Shown one piece after another: positions 1 to 11,440 of a DNA stretch of 64,000 nucleotides. A program made the position numbers and the translations under genes. How positions within the stretch are numbered: position 1 is the first letter of the stretch; each line of letters begins with the position of its first letter. The notes beneath the pieces were generated by a model, which saw only the letters and a list, made by a program, of their open reading frames with translations, was not told where the DNA came from and did not search any database. The stretch is from Siphonodentalium dalli. Lineage: Eukaryota; Mollusca; Scaphopoda; Gadilida; Siphonodentaliidae. The stretch lies in NCBI GenBank assembly GCA_032622095.1, contig CP136064.1:248159827-248223826 (forward strand). The letters run 5' to 3'.

Positions 1-512
1 AAAACACGGAATACCACAAAGACGGAAACGGAACTGAAACAAACAAAAAGTTTAAATCGGGATTATAAATTTTATATCTATCTATATACTTTAATATTTA
101 TCCATCTATAGTTACTATACATGCTAGCCATAAAAACTATTATACTAAACCAGCATACACATTGCCAATACGCACCATATTTCTTTCCGGTTTGCATTTC
201 CGAAATTGGAAATCTCATAAAATTTGTTTACCTCGCGGAAACACATTTGACTTAATAAACTTGGGGTTTGGGCAGCTTGTGGTGACAATATACCTGGTAG
301 TTATCGTTGCCTAGTGTCTGTTTTTGAATACCAACACATACACCATTGTATGTCTATCATATTCGATATTTGAAACATAACTAATTTCTCTTTTCTAGTT
401 TCCTATTTTCGTGTTATCATTTGAAAATCGTAATAAAATGGTTCAACGCGGGCCTTTTTTCCAGACGCGGCTATGCCCGAGAACCAAAACTTTTTTTTTT
501 GGCCTTATATGC
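1..512. repeat. Interspersed repeat, inverted partner at 47180-47728
   Basis: The first 510 or so bases match 47180-47728 in inverted orientation, from the tract before ggccttatat through the stretch near catgctagccataaaaac to the first base of the window. The unit probably extends past the left edge. Its inner end is a run of T followed by ggcctta, a terminal motif shared with the repeats at 3045-3150 and 6735-7107. No coding sequence was seen. Confidence 0.8.
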
Positions 513-650
513 TTATTTTCTATACTTAAAATAACCAATAAATGCAAATAAAAAAGATGGTTGTGAATATCCTGGACCACATACGAAATAAAATCAATAT
601 TAATTGATAGACGCATTTTCGGACATGGGTCTTCGAATCATATTTATAAT

Positions 651-2978
651 TAGCTCAACTTTACTTTGTAAAGTTTGAGCTATTGCCATGGCTTGGTATC
701 CGTCGTCCGTGTGTGTGCGTGATTCGTCCACAATTTCCTTTAGCAATGGCTACAGGTCGTAGCTTTGGTCGGATAATTATGAAATTTGTCATTGACATGT
801 AGATGGGAACGAGTCATTTTGGGGTCAATTGGCAAAACAACATGGCCGCCAGCAGCCATCTTGGATTTTACTCTTTGCATGACTAAATCTTTTGGCACAG
901 GCTACAGGTCATACCTTTGGTCAGATCATTATGAAATTTGTCATGGCTGTTGACATTGACATATAGATGGGAACGAGTCATTTTGGGGTCATTCGGCAAA
1001 AAAACATGGCTGCCAGCAGCCATCTTGGATCTCAAAATTGAATCCATTAGCACAGACTACAGGCCGGATTGTTTGTCTGATCTAGGGTTGCCACGACTAT
1101 GAGTTTTCATAATCGACTAATCGGCAGCTATAATCGACGGTTAGTCGATTAATCGGTAATATATGCGCCCTGTATTACGTCCAGGTAAACAATGGATAAA
1201 TGCGAAATTATGATGACTTCTTTAAATCCATTTTGAAGACAGTTATAAACTGTCGATGCTCCGTGTTTTACACTGTTTTATTTCGTATACAACAAGGAAT
1301 ACTCATGCCCTCATAATCTCATTCGTCCCAATGTAGTTTTTTTACAGGCCCTTAGTTACTATTAAGTACTGCCAAGTGCCCATATTGCCGATGTTAAAGT
1401 TAAAGGAAACTGCATACATGACGTGACAGTAACTGTGAAAAATTGAACGAAGTAAAGCTAATCTCGATGCGACTCCCAATCCGCCACTACGTATTCCGGC
1501 AGGTCACGTGTATCACATTAATCGGTAAAATTGCGGGGAAAGGCGTGCACTTACAATGAAGTTAACGAGGACATAGGTAGACAGTGGGAGATATTTGAGC
1601 TTTTGTGGGGGGACCCTGGGGTGACGGGGATGCAGTCACAATTACTGCCGTGTATAACCTGGACATTTTCAATAAAGAATTACAAGAAATAATGAAACAA
1701 ATTATTAGTTTATATTATATACGTAACCGGCAACCGCTTCGGAAATGTATCTAGCACAGTAGCACTAATAGTAAATTAATATTCACAGTTAAACAATAAA
1801 CATAATTAACATTTCGATGTCGCACACAAAATTCTTTGAAGATGACCGCCAAACGTCGGCGGCAGCATCAAAGGCAGAGGACGCCGCAACGGAATTGTGC
1901 TGCATACGCAGTTAACAGTTACTTCCAGGCATGAGATCGATGAAAAGTACTGCTTACATACACAAGTTACACAACCATACCCACCCACCCCCCCCCTCCT
2001 CGGGTGATTAGTCGACGAATGTAATTAACCGTCGACTACCGCACCTGCCGAAGATTAGTCGATTAATCGAATAATCGTGGCAAGCCTAGTCTGATCATCA
2101 TGAAATTTGTCGTGGAAGTTAATATTGACATGTAGATGGGAACGAATCATTTTGGGGTCATTTGGCCATAAAACATGGCCGCCGGTAGCCATCTTGGATT
2201 TTACTCTTTGTATGACTAAATCCTTTGACACAGGCAACAGGTCATATCTTTAGTCAGATCATCGTGAAATTAGTCACGGATGTTAACATTGACATGTAAA
2301 TGGGAACGAGTCATTTTGGGCTCATTTGGCAAAAAAACATGGCTGCCAGCAGCCATCTTGGATTTCAAAATTCAATCCATTAGCATGGGCTACAGGCCGT
2401 GCTGTTTGTTTGATCATCATGAAATTTGTCATTTATGTTAATATTGACATACAGATGGGCAATAGTTATTTTGGGGTCACTCGGACAAAAAACGTGGCCG
2501 CCAGCAGCCATCTTGGATTTTACTCTTTGCATGACCAAATCCTTTGTCACGGGCTACAGGTCGTACCTTTGGTTGGATCATCATGAATGTTAATATTGAC
2601 ATGTAGATGGGAACGAGTCATTTTGGGGTCATTCGGCCATAAAACATCACCGCCAGCAGCCATCTTGGATTTTACTCTTTGCATGACTAAATCCTTTTTG
2701 CACACCATACAGTCCACTTCCCTCATTCGATCATCACCAAACTTCATATTAATCTTGATATTGATCTACTAGATGGAAGCTATCATGTGTTTCTGAATTT
2801 CATTGGAAAACATAGCCATCAGCAACCATCTTGGATTTTACTTATATATATATCTCTTCATGTTGTTAATCTAGTATTACTTAGACCTTTCAACTTTCCG
2901 CATTCCTAATCGCTCCATTGACTGTAACACATGAATTTTTTCCCTTTCCAAGTTGAGCTACAGTGTCATTGACACTTT
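651..2978 (-). mobile_element. Core-array element 1 (pearl-like), interrupted by a hAT element
   Basis: The element is bounded by TTAGCTCAACTT at the left and AAGTTGAGCTACAGTGTC then ATTGACACTT at the right. These are the same ends as the elements at 26866 and 48520, in the opposite orientation. Inside are about seven tandem units of roughly 160 bp recognisable by CAGCAGCCATCTTGGAT, ATTGACATGTAGATGGGAAC and GAGTCATTTTGGGGTCA. A 1006 bp hAT-like element sits within one unit. It lies in an intron (or upstream) of the SPFH-like gene. Open frames here come from the repeat. Resemblance to bivalve 'pearl' elements is an inference. Confidence 0.8.
1083..2088. mobile_element. Non-autonomous hAT-like transposon, 1006 bp
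   Basis: The ends are TAGGGTTGCCACGACTATGA and, inverted, TCGTGGCAAGCCTA. They are flanked by a perfect 8 bp duplication GTCTGATC (1075-1082 and 2089-2096), the length typical of the hAT superfamily. Both ends carry runs of ATTAGTCGATTAATCG-type sequence. No transposase frame is present. It is inserted in a unit of the surrounding tandem array. Confidence 0.93.
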
Positions 2979-3044
2979 AAATTTCATACCCAGGAAACTA
3001 TATAAATCATGTTGCGGAAGAGATAATCCACCTTAAAAGGATTT

Positions 3045-3152
3045 GTTTTTATTTCAAAAGTTTTTCTCGAAAACCATGAACAAATCTTTAGGATAGGGGT
3101 TTTAAAATATTGTTGGAATATTTAAAATATCTTTTTTTTGGCCTAATCTCTA
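3045..3152. repeat. Fragment of a short T/GGCCTAA-ended element
   Basis: The stretch with TTTCTCGAAAACCATGAAC, TTTAGGATAGGGGTTTTAAA and cttttttttggcctaatc matches the right part of the element at 6735-7107 (positions about 7027-7107). It ends within ten bases of the acceptor of the exon at 3160. Confidence 0.7.
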
Positions 3153-3159
3153 TTTACAG

Positions 3160-3389
3160 CATGTCCGTCTCAGTGCGTCGCTTACAACAAATGCTCCAGC
3201 TCCAGCCCCTCCTTCACCAATGAAATGAAGGGCCTGTTTGTTGATGTCAAGTATTTCCAGTACCTCTCTGTTAACATACCTGCTGAGATCGAAGAGCGAT
3301 TCCTCAAGAAGCTCACCCTCGGCATCCACACAGAGCGTGAAACGTACCTTTCAGATGCCATCATTGTGAGGAAAAATACCGATAAAGAT
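3160..3389 (+). CDS. SPFH/band-7-like protein, penultimate coding exon
   Basis: The exon follows a strong acceptor (ctatttacag) and ends at GAT before a GTAAGC donor. Two bases complete a codon from an upstream exon outside the window, and the exon then reads open for 76 codons. It contains CPSQCVAYNKC, then the segment VDVKYFQYLSVNIPAEIEER and a charged, probably helical stretch (FLKKL, HTERETYLSD, VRKNTDKD). Together with the next exon this resembles the helical region after an SPFH (band 7/prohibitin-like) domain in an uncharacterised invertebrate family. The SPFH core itself is not in the window, so the assignment is inference. Members of the superfamily are membrane-associated scaffold proteins. 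A MET at 3225 lies inside the exon and is not treated as a start. Confidence 0.75.
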
Positions 3390-3567
3390 GTAAGCATTTC
3401 ACATTCATTTTTCTCATCCAAAGGATGGTGGCTGACATTTTTAACATTAATGCTTCATTTGTCCTCGAAAAGTTCACACAAGATTTGACCTTGTAGCAAT
3501 TAGTCTACATAGAGAATACCTACAGTTTTTGTTTGAATACCGAAATATCTCTGAAATACACAAGATG

Positions 3568-4110
3568 CAAGTCTTGAAATAGTGTGTCTTGACATTTGCA
3601 GAATGAGGCTACCATCACCAAATTCACCCTCTTGTAATCTAATTCAGCTTAGGCCTCAACTGCAATAGCAGACCTGGGATCATATTGAAGTTCCCAAGTT
3701 GGAGTTGGTGATGTTCACCCATTAGTCACCTCGATTATATATGTTATCTTCCGCAAATTAGGGGATACAAAAACTGAACAGAAAGGGAAAAGTAACTAAA
3801 AAAATGTTAATTTGAGACTGTAGATACTTCTCAGAAGATGAGTCACAAGCAGAATGGTCCCCAGAGGGTTTATTTGGTGATGCTAGCCCACTGTGCTAAA
3901 TCCCCCCCCCTAATTTGCAGACTAATGGGTGAACATCACCAACTTCAACTGGGGAAATACAATCTGATCCTAGGTCTCCCATAGCAGTTGAGGTTAAATC
4001 AGAATGAGGTTCCCAGAGGGTGAATTTGGTGATGCTAGCCCACTGTGTAACTAAATTCACCCTCTGGGTACCTCATTCTGCAAATGGCAGACACACTGTA
4101 TCCAGGCTTG
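3568..4110. mobile_element. GAATGAGG palindromic element, long form
   Basis: It starts CAAGTCTTGAAATAGTGTGT and ends with the inverted counterpart (ACACACTGTATCCAGGCTTG). Inside are hairpins built on GAATGAGG...CCCTCTGG...CCTCATTC and a spacer with the ATGGGTGAACATCACC motif. It occupies about half of the intron between the two SPFH-like exons. The left hairpin is degenerate. Confidence 0.75.
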
Positions 4111-4526
4111 ATCATTTATGAACATGTTAATTAACAAATTCATTGAATTTGATGTAAATTGTATCAGTTATATATTAAAGTAATGTGAAACACTCTGGTA
4201 GGGTGATCAAACAAAAGGTGAGAATAATCTTGCTCAAAGTAGTGATTTTTTACGATTATTAATCAATTTATATGGCGAAATCATTTGTGTAAGTTCATTG
4301 CCGATAGTTGCATCCTGAATCGAGATGTAATATTTACAATTGAGCATAGTTCAGACCATGTTTTCTATGGAGTGGTATGACCGATTTCATTGAAATTTTA
4401 GTAGAATGCGATATTCCCCCGGTTGGCAAAGCGCCTGAGTACTAACTTATCAATTTCACGCACCCGAACAAGTCCATAATATGTCTTTAATTGTTTATTT
4501 CAAGGCTTGATAATATGTCTTTACAG

Positions 4527-4790
4527 GTTCGTCAAATTGAAAATCTAGCCCGAGAAAAGAGCCAGAATGCTACCGCAGAATCCAACAACATCAAAACCAT
4601 CGCTCAGTCAAAATTCACCGCCGTCGTAGAGGAAGCAAGAGCCAGCGGTCTCATGAAGCTTTACAATTCTCTCGGACTGACAGAGCAGAAAATGAAGAGC
4701 AGCTTTGACTACCTACGGACACTGCAAGGACTTGACAACGTTCATCTTACAGTAGATTTCCAACAAAGAATTGTTGGAGGGTTCAAGTAG
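4527..4790 (+). CDS. SPFH/band-7-like protein, last coding exon
   Basis: The acceptor is ttacag at 4521-4526. The exon joins the previous one in phase 0 across an 1137 bp intron and runs 87 codons to a TAG at 4788-4790. The protein is rich in Ala, Glu, Lys and Gln in its first half (QIENLAREKSQNATAES, AVVEEARASGLMKLY), which fits the long helix that follows the SPFH core in this superfamily. A conserved-looking tail follows (NSLGLTEQKMKSSFDYLRTL, DNVHLTVDFQQRIVGG). Exon structure and reading frame are well supported; the family name is from recalled motif similarity and would need a profile search. Confidence 0.8.
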   Translation, partial: VRQIENLAREKSQNATAESNNIKTIAQSKFTAVVEEARASGLMKLYNSLGLTEQKMKSSFDYLRTLQGLDNVHLTVDFQQRIVGGFK

Positions 4791-5449
4791 GCATTAAATT
4801 CGGGCCCAGAAATAGCTCTGTTTCTTCTGACATGAACTTTGGTCCCAAGTGAGAGAATATAGTGTTTTATAACAATTCATTCAGACTATCAAGTCATTCT
4901 ATCTGAGCTACAAAGCACACAGGAGGTTCAAAACGATAAATGGTGACGATTAGCTTCATGGTGTTGACACTGCCAATGCATGCAACATTCCATTTAGTGT
5001 ATTCATGGTCAATATACTTATAAACTTACACCTAACTTGCCAATATAAATTCTGTTGATCATAGCCACACAAAGCTGAACAATTAGTTTTCATCAACTAT
5101 TAGATTTTAAATATTCACGAACTGTTTGTTTCTCTTCACTTTATGTGAGACGTGACATATGCAACACACACGATATGGAAGATGAAAGACTACTTTACTT
5201 CCATGTTTTACCTCAATTGACTTTAGCTCAACTTTCCGAAGTTACAATGGAGTAATATTCCCATGCAACCATTAAATTTATCAGTCAGTCGGCACAGATA
5301 ACATCTGTCACTCAGCCACAGGGACCAGCCCAGAATGGCGACATATCTTCTCCATAAATTGTGCCATTTCTCCCTTTTTCTGTTCTTAGGGGCAGTGACT
5401 TCTCTCTTATGGTCTCATATACCAGTATGCATATTTCCAAACAGCATAT
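4791..5449 (+). other. 3' flank of the SPFH-like gene
   Basis: This non-coding stretch follows the TAG stop. No canonical AATAAA signal is evident. An AATATA-type variant hexamer sits in caatataaattc near 5041-5050, so the 3' UTR may be about 250-280 bases long, but this is only a suggestion. No other gene or clear repeat was recognised up to the TTAA element at 5450. Confidence 0.3.
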
Positions 5450-5849
5450 TTAACCCTTTACGCAACAGAAGGGCCCTGTGCCAATGCATTCTCTTATATA
5501 TGCGAGTCGACCATAGGTCGCCTCGCATATATAAGAGAATGCATTGGCTTAACACATTAAAAATTATAAAATTGTTAAAGAATGTAAGAAAAAATGGTAA
5601 AAAGTGTTAAAAAAAGATTTTTTTTAGGCCAATGCATTCTCTTATATATGCGAGGCGACCTATGGTCGACTCGCATATATAAGAGAATGCATTGGCACAG
5701 GGTATAACTGTAACTATCACAATATGGTCAATGAACCGGTTCCAATGATATCCATATTTGTATGGTTCTATTGAGACAGACCGAAGATATTTTAGGCTGT
5801 TGAAGCTTTATTTGGCCGGTTTTGGCCGGTTTGTTGGGTAAAGGGTTAA
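5450..5849 (-). mobile_element. TTAA-flanked piggyBac-like MITE, subfamily ACCCAACA (copy 1)
   Basis: The 400 bp element is bounded by TTAA, with ends CCCTTTACGCAACAGAAGGG and, inverted, CCCTTTACCCAACAAACCGG. It holds two 70-base hairpins (arm CCAATGCATTCTCTTATATA) separated by an A/T-rich spacer. The longer end carries the GCCGGTTTTGGCCGGTTTG segment. TTAA duplication and CCC-starting ends are hallmarks of the piggyBac superfamily; no transposase is encoded. Orientation is opposite to the copies at 28721, 38081, 40759 and 55746. Confidence 0.9.
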
Positions 5850-6299
5850 TGTGTATTTACTAATTATTATGGTGCATTTACTCATTATAATGGTTTTATA
5901 AATGGGCTCTTGTATTTAATAATAATTATTGATTTATAAAATGGTGATGTTGGGGTGAAAATTTTACTTCAGACACTATGTCTTCTCCTTGACAACAGTC
6001 TACTTCTCCCTAATAATCAAATAGAGAGAAGTGACTTCTCTCAATTTGAAACTTCTTGGCTGTTCGCTGTTCAGCTGGCACAGATAACATTTGATGAGAA
6101 TAAACAGAGATATTTTTGGGGCCTAACAGAACGGTTATCTACCAACAATAAATGCCTTATTTCTCAGGTTCCATTCATGACAATGCTATAAATATATATT
6201 AAAGGCATACATAGTGTCCACAACTTCAAATTTCAAGGGTATTAGTATCATATATTACTGGAAAGGACATTCCATATTACAGGGATTTTTCTACCTGTT

Positions 6300-6600
6300 T
6301 TGGGAATGGGTCCGATAGGGAGCCTCGTATATATAAGAGAATACATTGGCCTAACAATATGTACCTTGACCATGTAAGCCAGTGCATTCTCTCATATATA
6401 CTGGGCTCCCTATGGGAGACTCACATAACAGAATGCACTGAAACATGATCTTTAATGCTGCACCAGCGCAAGGGTTAAAAGAAGGGGAAGTTGGTCTTTT
6501 GTTAACCCTTTCATGGCATGAGCTGCGCTGGTAAAACATTAAAGATCATGTGCCAGTGCATTCTCTTATATATGCAAGTCTCTCATAGGGAGAGAGCCTT
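6300..6600. mobile_element. Two truncated TTAA/CATGA-type MITE copies
   Basis: One partial copy ends CACCAGCGCAAGGGTTAA at 6476, and another starts TTAACCCTTTCATGGCATGA at 6513 and breaks off near 6598. Both carry the shared hairpin arm (CAGTGCATTCTCTTATATAT type). The 36-base gap between them holds nothing recognised. Confidence 0.7.
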
Positions 6601-6734
6601 CTAGAGAGCATATTTTTGTTTTCTAATAATTAAATGATAATGATGAAACATTAAATGTTCTGAACATTATGTGTGCTTTTAAAACCAATCTGAACTAAAA
6701 ATTAATAATATAAGTGCATGTTTAATTTAATACT

Positions 6735-7107
6735 AAGGCCAAAGAAAATAAATATCTGGTTTGGGTTACAACCAAAAAAATAGGGTTGGTAGGTAGGCTT
6801 GAAATTTTATTTTTTTAATTAATTTTTTTATTTTGACACATATTTATGACTTTTCTTGTGCATATTTTACTCCGCAGGATTGACATAAAACTACTTTTGA
6901 TTATTTTTGTATAAATTTTAATATTCACAATACTTTTACTTAGAAATCAACCTATTCTGAGATGCTAATATGTGTTGTTTTTTTTTGTTGTGTTTTATGA
7001 AATCTTTGGAGAAAAAATTAAATAGATTTTCTTGAAAACCATGAAAAAAACTTTAGGGTAGGGGTTTAAAATAGGGTCGGTAGGGAAACCCAAACCACAA
7101 ATATTTT
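6735..7107. mobile_element. Short element with TTAGGCCAAA ends
   Basis: The left end (TAAGGCCAAAGAAAATAAAT, then GGTTTGGGTTACAACC) and the right end, read inverted (TTAGGCCAAAAAAAAATATT, then TGTGGTTTGGGTTTCCC), are inverted repeats about 40 bases long. The 370 bp interior is A/T-rich and non-coding. Fragments occur at 3045-3152 and probably near 22530. Confidence 0.7.
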
Positions 7108-7835
7108 TTTTTGGCCTAACCTTTGTCAACACTTTTTCAATTATCAAACGCACTTGCTTTGAAATATATATATTATTTTTTATAAAAATCATTAGTAAAC
7201 ATCGATTTAATGGTCATACTTTGCTGGAAGAAAGAATCTCAGACAGCACCTACAAAGCAGGTGGAGAGTTGATTACGTGTGGGTCTGTAGTTTCAACTTA
7301 TTCTAACACTTTCAACTGAATAGTCTAAACTCAAATGTATGGTGCTTCCTCTAAGCTGTCCAGGATATTACTTGGAGAGGTATTTAGGGTTCCGGACCTC
7401 AATTCCAACAACATATTTTTAATAAAATCTAATTTTAGATCACAGTTGATTTTGACCCATTAAATTTAAATTTGTTTTGAGAAACGTTTTACTTGAACAA
7501 TTTTGAGAGTGACTACAATTCAGCTCTATCATTAATACTAACAAACTAAAATTAAATCCGTTCATTAATATCGACAGAGAAGTCATATTCACATTACAAG
7601 TTTACAATTTGGTAAAATGAAATTCAACAACGAAACCATACAAAATGATGAAGACGAAGTTAGTGTGATATACATTATTTGTTATCGGTTATACTGTGTG
7701 AAGTATTGATGACAATTCCAATTTCTTGTCTACCTCATATGTATATCATTTAATCAGATCAATTCTGAGAAACTATGTGGACCCATACAGGCAAGCTTTC
7801 TGTTGAATATTATATATATATTTTTTTTTTATATA

Positions 7836-8048
7836 CAGTAATGCTCTAAGTAATCGACTCCTTAACCATAGGAGAATTATGGGTAATTTTTCAGGATTTA
7901 GTCGGAAATATGGCTTGTTGCCATTCATCGGAAAGCCCTCACTGAGAGCTTTCCGATGAATGGCAACAAGCCATATTTCCGACTAAATCCTGAAAAATTA
8001 CCCATAATTCTGCTATGGTTAAGGAGTCGATTACTTAGAGCATTACTG
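7836..8048. mobile_element. 213 bp near-perfect palindrome (foldback MITE)
   Basis: Arms of about 100 bases, from CAGTAATGCTCTAAGTAATC to CATCGGAAAGC, pair with an almost exact inverted copy around a loop of about 11 bases (cctcactgaga). The right end is followed by CAACTATAT, the same sequence that follows the hairpin at 16790-16857. It could transcribe into one long hairpin RNA. Confidence 0.9.
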
Positions 8049-8289
8049 CAACTATATCATATATGTTCATAGATGACCTGAGCCAATGATATTTAAGATA
8101 CTTTCTCACTTTGATCGAACATCAAAGAAGTTTGTTTGTAGTTCTTTAACAGAATAGCTACCAAAGAAGAATACGGTACATTGAATGCCAAAAATGCTTT
8201 ATTTTTAATGTTTTAATAATTACTCTTGATCAAATTGAAAATATTTTGAAGAATATCAGAGTTAAGTCTAATTTGAGGTTAAAATTTAT

Positions 8290-8392
8290 GAACCCTTTCA
8301 TAAGGGAGCTCTGCTTGCACAGGATTAAAGATCCTGTGCCAGTACATTCTCTTATAGAAAATTTCAGGAAGCTTCAGTCGTGGAAGGGTTGA
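8290..8392. mobile_element. Internally deleted CATGA-type TTAA MITE
   Basis: Starts AACCCTTTCATAAGGGAGCT, contains CAGTACATTCTCTTATAGA and ends CTTCAGTCGTGGAAGGGTT. These are the two ends of the family at 55484-55749 with almost all of the double palindrome missing. Confidence 0.65.
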
Positions 8393-8770
8393 GGAAGAAT
8401 ATACATTTTGGTCGAAGGAAAATTTAAGAAATATTCATTACTGATGATAGACTATTGAAATATTGGCAAAATAATATAAATTTATACATTTGGATTGCAG
8501 TGAATCAGGTATTGTATGACTTTATGCCTTGATATAGGTTAGATAATATTGCTCACATATTCACTCTTTATACCAGTGTTAGATTCATGTTTATATATAT
8601 CTGAGTGAGTTTTAAAATGATGTAGAGTACATTTAGAGGTTTCTTTTTGTGTGGAAATGTTTTTAAATTACCGGTAAGTGTATTTGAATCATGTGCATTT
8701 TTAACAAACTTCTCTTTCTTTTCTGTGTACCGGTAGTACAATAATAAAAATGATTGGAGGTAGATCCTTA

Positions 8771-8893
8771 ACAAGTCTGGATATAGTGTGCCTGTCATTT
8801 GCAGATTGAGGTTCCCAGAGGTTAAATTTAGTGACGCTATCCCACACAGTAGGCTAGCATCACCAAATTCACCCTCTTGGAACCTCATTCTGC
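8771..8893. mobile_element. GAATGAGG palindromic element, half copy
   Basis: It has the outer arm (CAAGTCTGGATATAGTGTGC, then CTGTCATTTGCAGA) and one hairpin (GAGGTTCCCAGAGG...CCTCTTGGAACCTCATTC). The second hairpin and the matching outer arm are absent. Confidence 0.75.
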
Positions 8894-9117
8894 TGAGGCA
8901 ACTTGAATAGCCTTGAATTTCAGAAATATTTGAAAATTCTTTAAAATTGCCAAAAATTGGCTTGGAATTTTAGAAATGAGGGCCATGAAAACCTTTGATA
9001 ATTTTCAATAAATGACTTTCAATTTATCATTTCCGGTGAATTAGAACCCTGCTTTGGTTCATTAGTGTTTTCCACCAACAACTATTTATCGCATTATATA
9101 TCAGATCAAAAATGCCC

Positions 9118-9370
9118 AAACCTTGAAATAGTGTGTCTGTCATTTGCAGAATGAGGTCCCCAGAGGGTGAATTTAGTTATGCTACCCAGCATAGCGGGCT
9201 AGCATCACCAAATTCACCCTCTGGGGACCTCATTCTGCTTACATATCAGCAGAATGAGGTTCCCAGAGGGTGAATTTGGTGATGCTAGCCCGCTATGTTG
9301 GGTAGCATCACTAAATTCACCCTCTGGGAACCTCATTCTGCAAATGACAGACACAATATTTCAAGGCTTG
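9118..9370. mobile_element. GAATGAGG element, short form with two nested hairpins
   Basis: Outer inverted arms CCTTGAAATAGTGTGTCTGT and ACACAATATTTCAAGGCTTG enclose two hairpins of about 90 bases (GAATGAGGTCCCCAGAGGGT arms) separated by a short centre (tgcttacatatcagca). The two hairpins are also inverted copies of each other, so the whole 253 bp is a palindrome made of palindromes. Confidence 0.9.
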
Positions 9371-11089
9371 TAAATGCCTCAAGGAACATCCATGTCTAGC
9401 TTAAAATTATTTAGGAAATATCATCTGCAGTTCAGTTTACATGACCATATAGTTTGTTAGATTTGCACTGTGTTCTGTATTATTTATGCATAATGTAGGT
9501 AGTTAATTCTTCTTAGCAAGCAGTCCGTCTGCATAATTTCACCTTATAGGTCTTTTGTAAACAAGTTTGTGATTGTTTTTCTCCTTGAATTTATAATATT
9601 TACTCAGTATGAGAGAGCTTGGAGCGAAAATATTTAATTTCTGTAAACTGATGAGAGCGAGAAGTCTTTGTTAGTTTTATATATATATCTGTTGTGTCTA
9701 TTTTAGTTTCTATACATGTGCTATTAATGCCATGTTCTCTTACTATAACTGTATATTTTCCATTAAATTGGAGGAAATAAGGGCATTTATATATATATTA
9801 CTCTAACCAGGCCCCAGTTATATAATTTTCTATTTGTGATTTATGTTTTATACCAATCTGCGTGTATGTAATGTGTTATTTTGATGTCAATTTTAAAAGA
9901 AGACAGGGCATTAAATTTGTCCATTTTTATACGCCCGTTTGAAAATACGTTACGTGTTATGTAATCAGTCTGTCTGTCTGTCCGTTTGTCAACATTTTGG
10001 TTTCCGGATGTTAACTTGAGTTTGGACTATCTGATCACAACTAAACTTGGTATGTGGCTCAGTCACACCAGCATATAGATCAAGTTCGAATTTGGGTTCG
10101 GCCTGATGATTTTTGCTGGAGTTATGCACCTTTTTCAACTTGGAAAATTCAATCTTTACATCAAAATTTTAGTTTCCAGATAACTTTAGTTTGGATTATT
10201 TGATCACAACAAACTTTTGTGCTCTTGTTGCAAGAATCAAAATGAGAATCATGTTTCTGATTCATGAGAGGGATTTGGACCCTATAAGAACATCAACGTA
10301 AAGAATTTAGTGCCCAGTGCTGAATAATGATCATCCAACCTAAAGAGATGCATAGATTTCATTTTACTGTACGAATACTGGTCGTTTAATGATGTTTATA
10401 TGTCCTTGTACAAGCAAGTGGAGCGCAGTGTTGTGGAAGGCTGTCAAATCATGATTTGTTGCTTTAGTTGAAGATTCTTGATTATATTGGATGATCAGGA
10501 TCGTGGTATCTCAATAAAATGACTGATTTTTTTCAATGTTTTCATGTACCAGGGCCGAGAACCTACGTCATAAGTTGCTCAAAAATGGCAGCGAGATATT
10601 ATTTCTGGTAATTTCAACATTCGTTTTTTGTATATTTTCCAAAGATATCAGCAGTACCCAAATCGAATCGAAAAAAATAATTCCCGAATCACAGGGCCCC
10701 GAGAATTGATTTGAAAATTTTCAAAAAAATATTTCATTTTTATATGCATGTATATTATATGGCCCAAGTGACTGGATTGTGATCCCAAATCAACAAAAGT
10801 ATGCCAATGACTAATGGAGGGGTCACTTGAATTTCTTTGGAATAAGACAGATGAAAGCCCTCATTCACAGGGTGAGCATGATAGCACCTGTTTTAGGCTG
10901 TTTATAGTCTAAGACTTGGGACATGTTCCAGCATAGTGCAGAGAATAGGACCATGGTAGTTACTGACTGAAGTAGAAAAATTAGGCAGAGTAATAAATGA
11001 ACACTGTAGCCTGAATTTAGGACTCCTCTTATAATGGCTATAGCTGTTGAAAGTAACATTAGACCCCAATTTAACCATTTAAAGCATCA
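9371..11089. other. Low-complexity intergenic stretch
   Basis: Apart from the dispersed repeat at 9929-10240 this stretch holds A/T-rich sequence with no exon I could support. A 64-codon hydrophobic open frame on the - strand (10865-11059) is present but has no splice context and no recognised motif. Confidence 0.3.
9929..10240. repeat. TATACGCCCG-type dispersed repeat
   Basis: Contains TATACGCCCGTTTGAAAATA, a GTCTGTCTGTCTGTCCG run and repeats of ATCAAGTTCGAATTTGGG. The same motifs occur at 15992-16440 and, inverted, at 45876-46652. It is non-coding. Confidence 0.6.
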
Positions 11090-11440
11090 TTGATAATTAG
11101 TTATCTTATTATCTAAACATTTCCCTCAATAAATAAGACTCCTTCTGCATTTTTATTTATCTGTTGTCTGCTTTTATCACCTTAATATCCCTCCAAATGA
11201 ATAATTGACAATTCCAATGTGGAATATAGAAATGGTTAAATCCTAATTTAACCCTTTCTATACTAAATGGATTCTCCCATTAAGTTATAATAATATACAT
11301 TAGAAATGTCTATTATTAATTTAGAGGTGTTCAGGTAATAAAAGCAGACAACATTGGTGGGAAATGTTCAGATAATAAGTTCAACAAATGGCCTGTGGTC
11401 ATTTGTTGAACTTATTATCTGAACATTTCCTAAGGGAACT
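11090..11440. repeat. TTAACCCTTTCTATAC-type element with inverted segments
   Basis: Contains TTAACCCTTTCTATACTAAA (from 11248) and a hairpin GAAATGTTCAGATAATAAGT...CTTATTATCTGAACATTTCC. Related sequence, including the TTGTCTGCTxxTTTATC and CATTCCAATGT motifs, occurs at 37256-37503. The arrangement looks like two copies head to head; exact ends are unclear. Confidence 0.55.

Noticed and set aside
3225-3488. A start codon at 3225 as the beginning of a single-exon gene
   Set aside because: The frame is open further upstream to a good acceptor at 3159, and the coding-like sequence stops at a GTAAGC donor and continues in phase at 4527.
10865-11059. 64-codon hydrophobic open frame on the - strand, possible membrane segment
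   Set aside because: A/T-rich sequence can give hydrophobic frames by chance; no acceptor in phase with the ankyrin gene and no recognised family.
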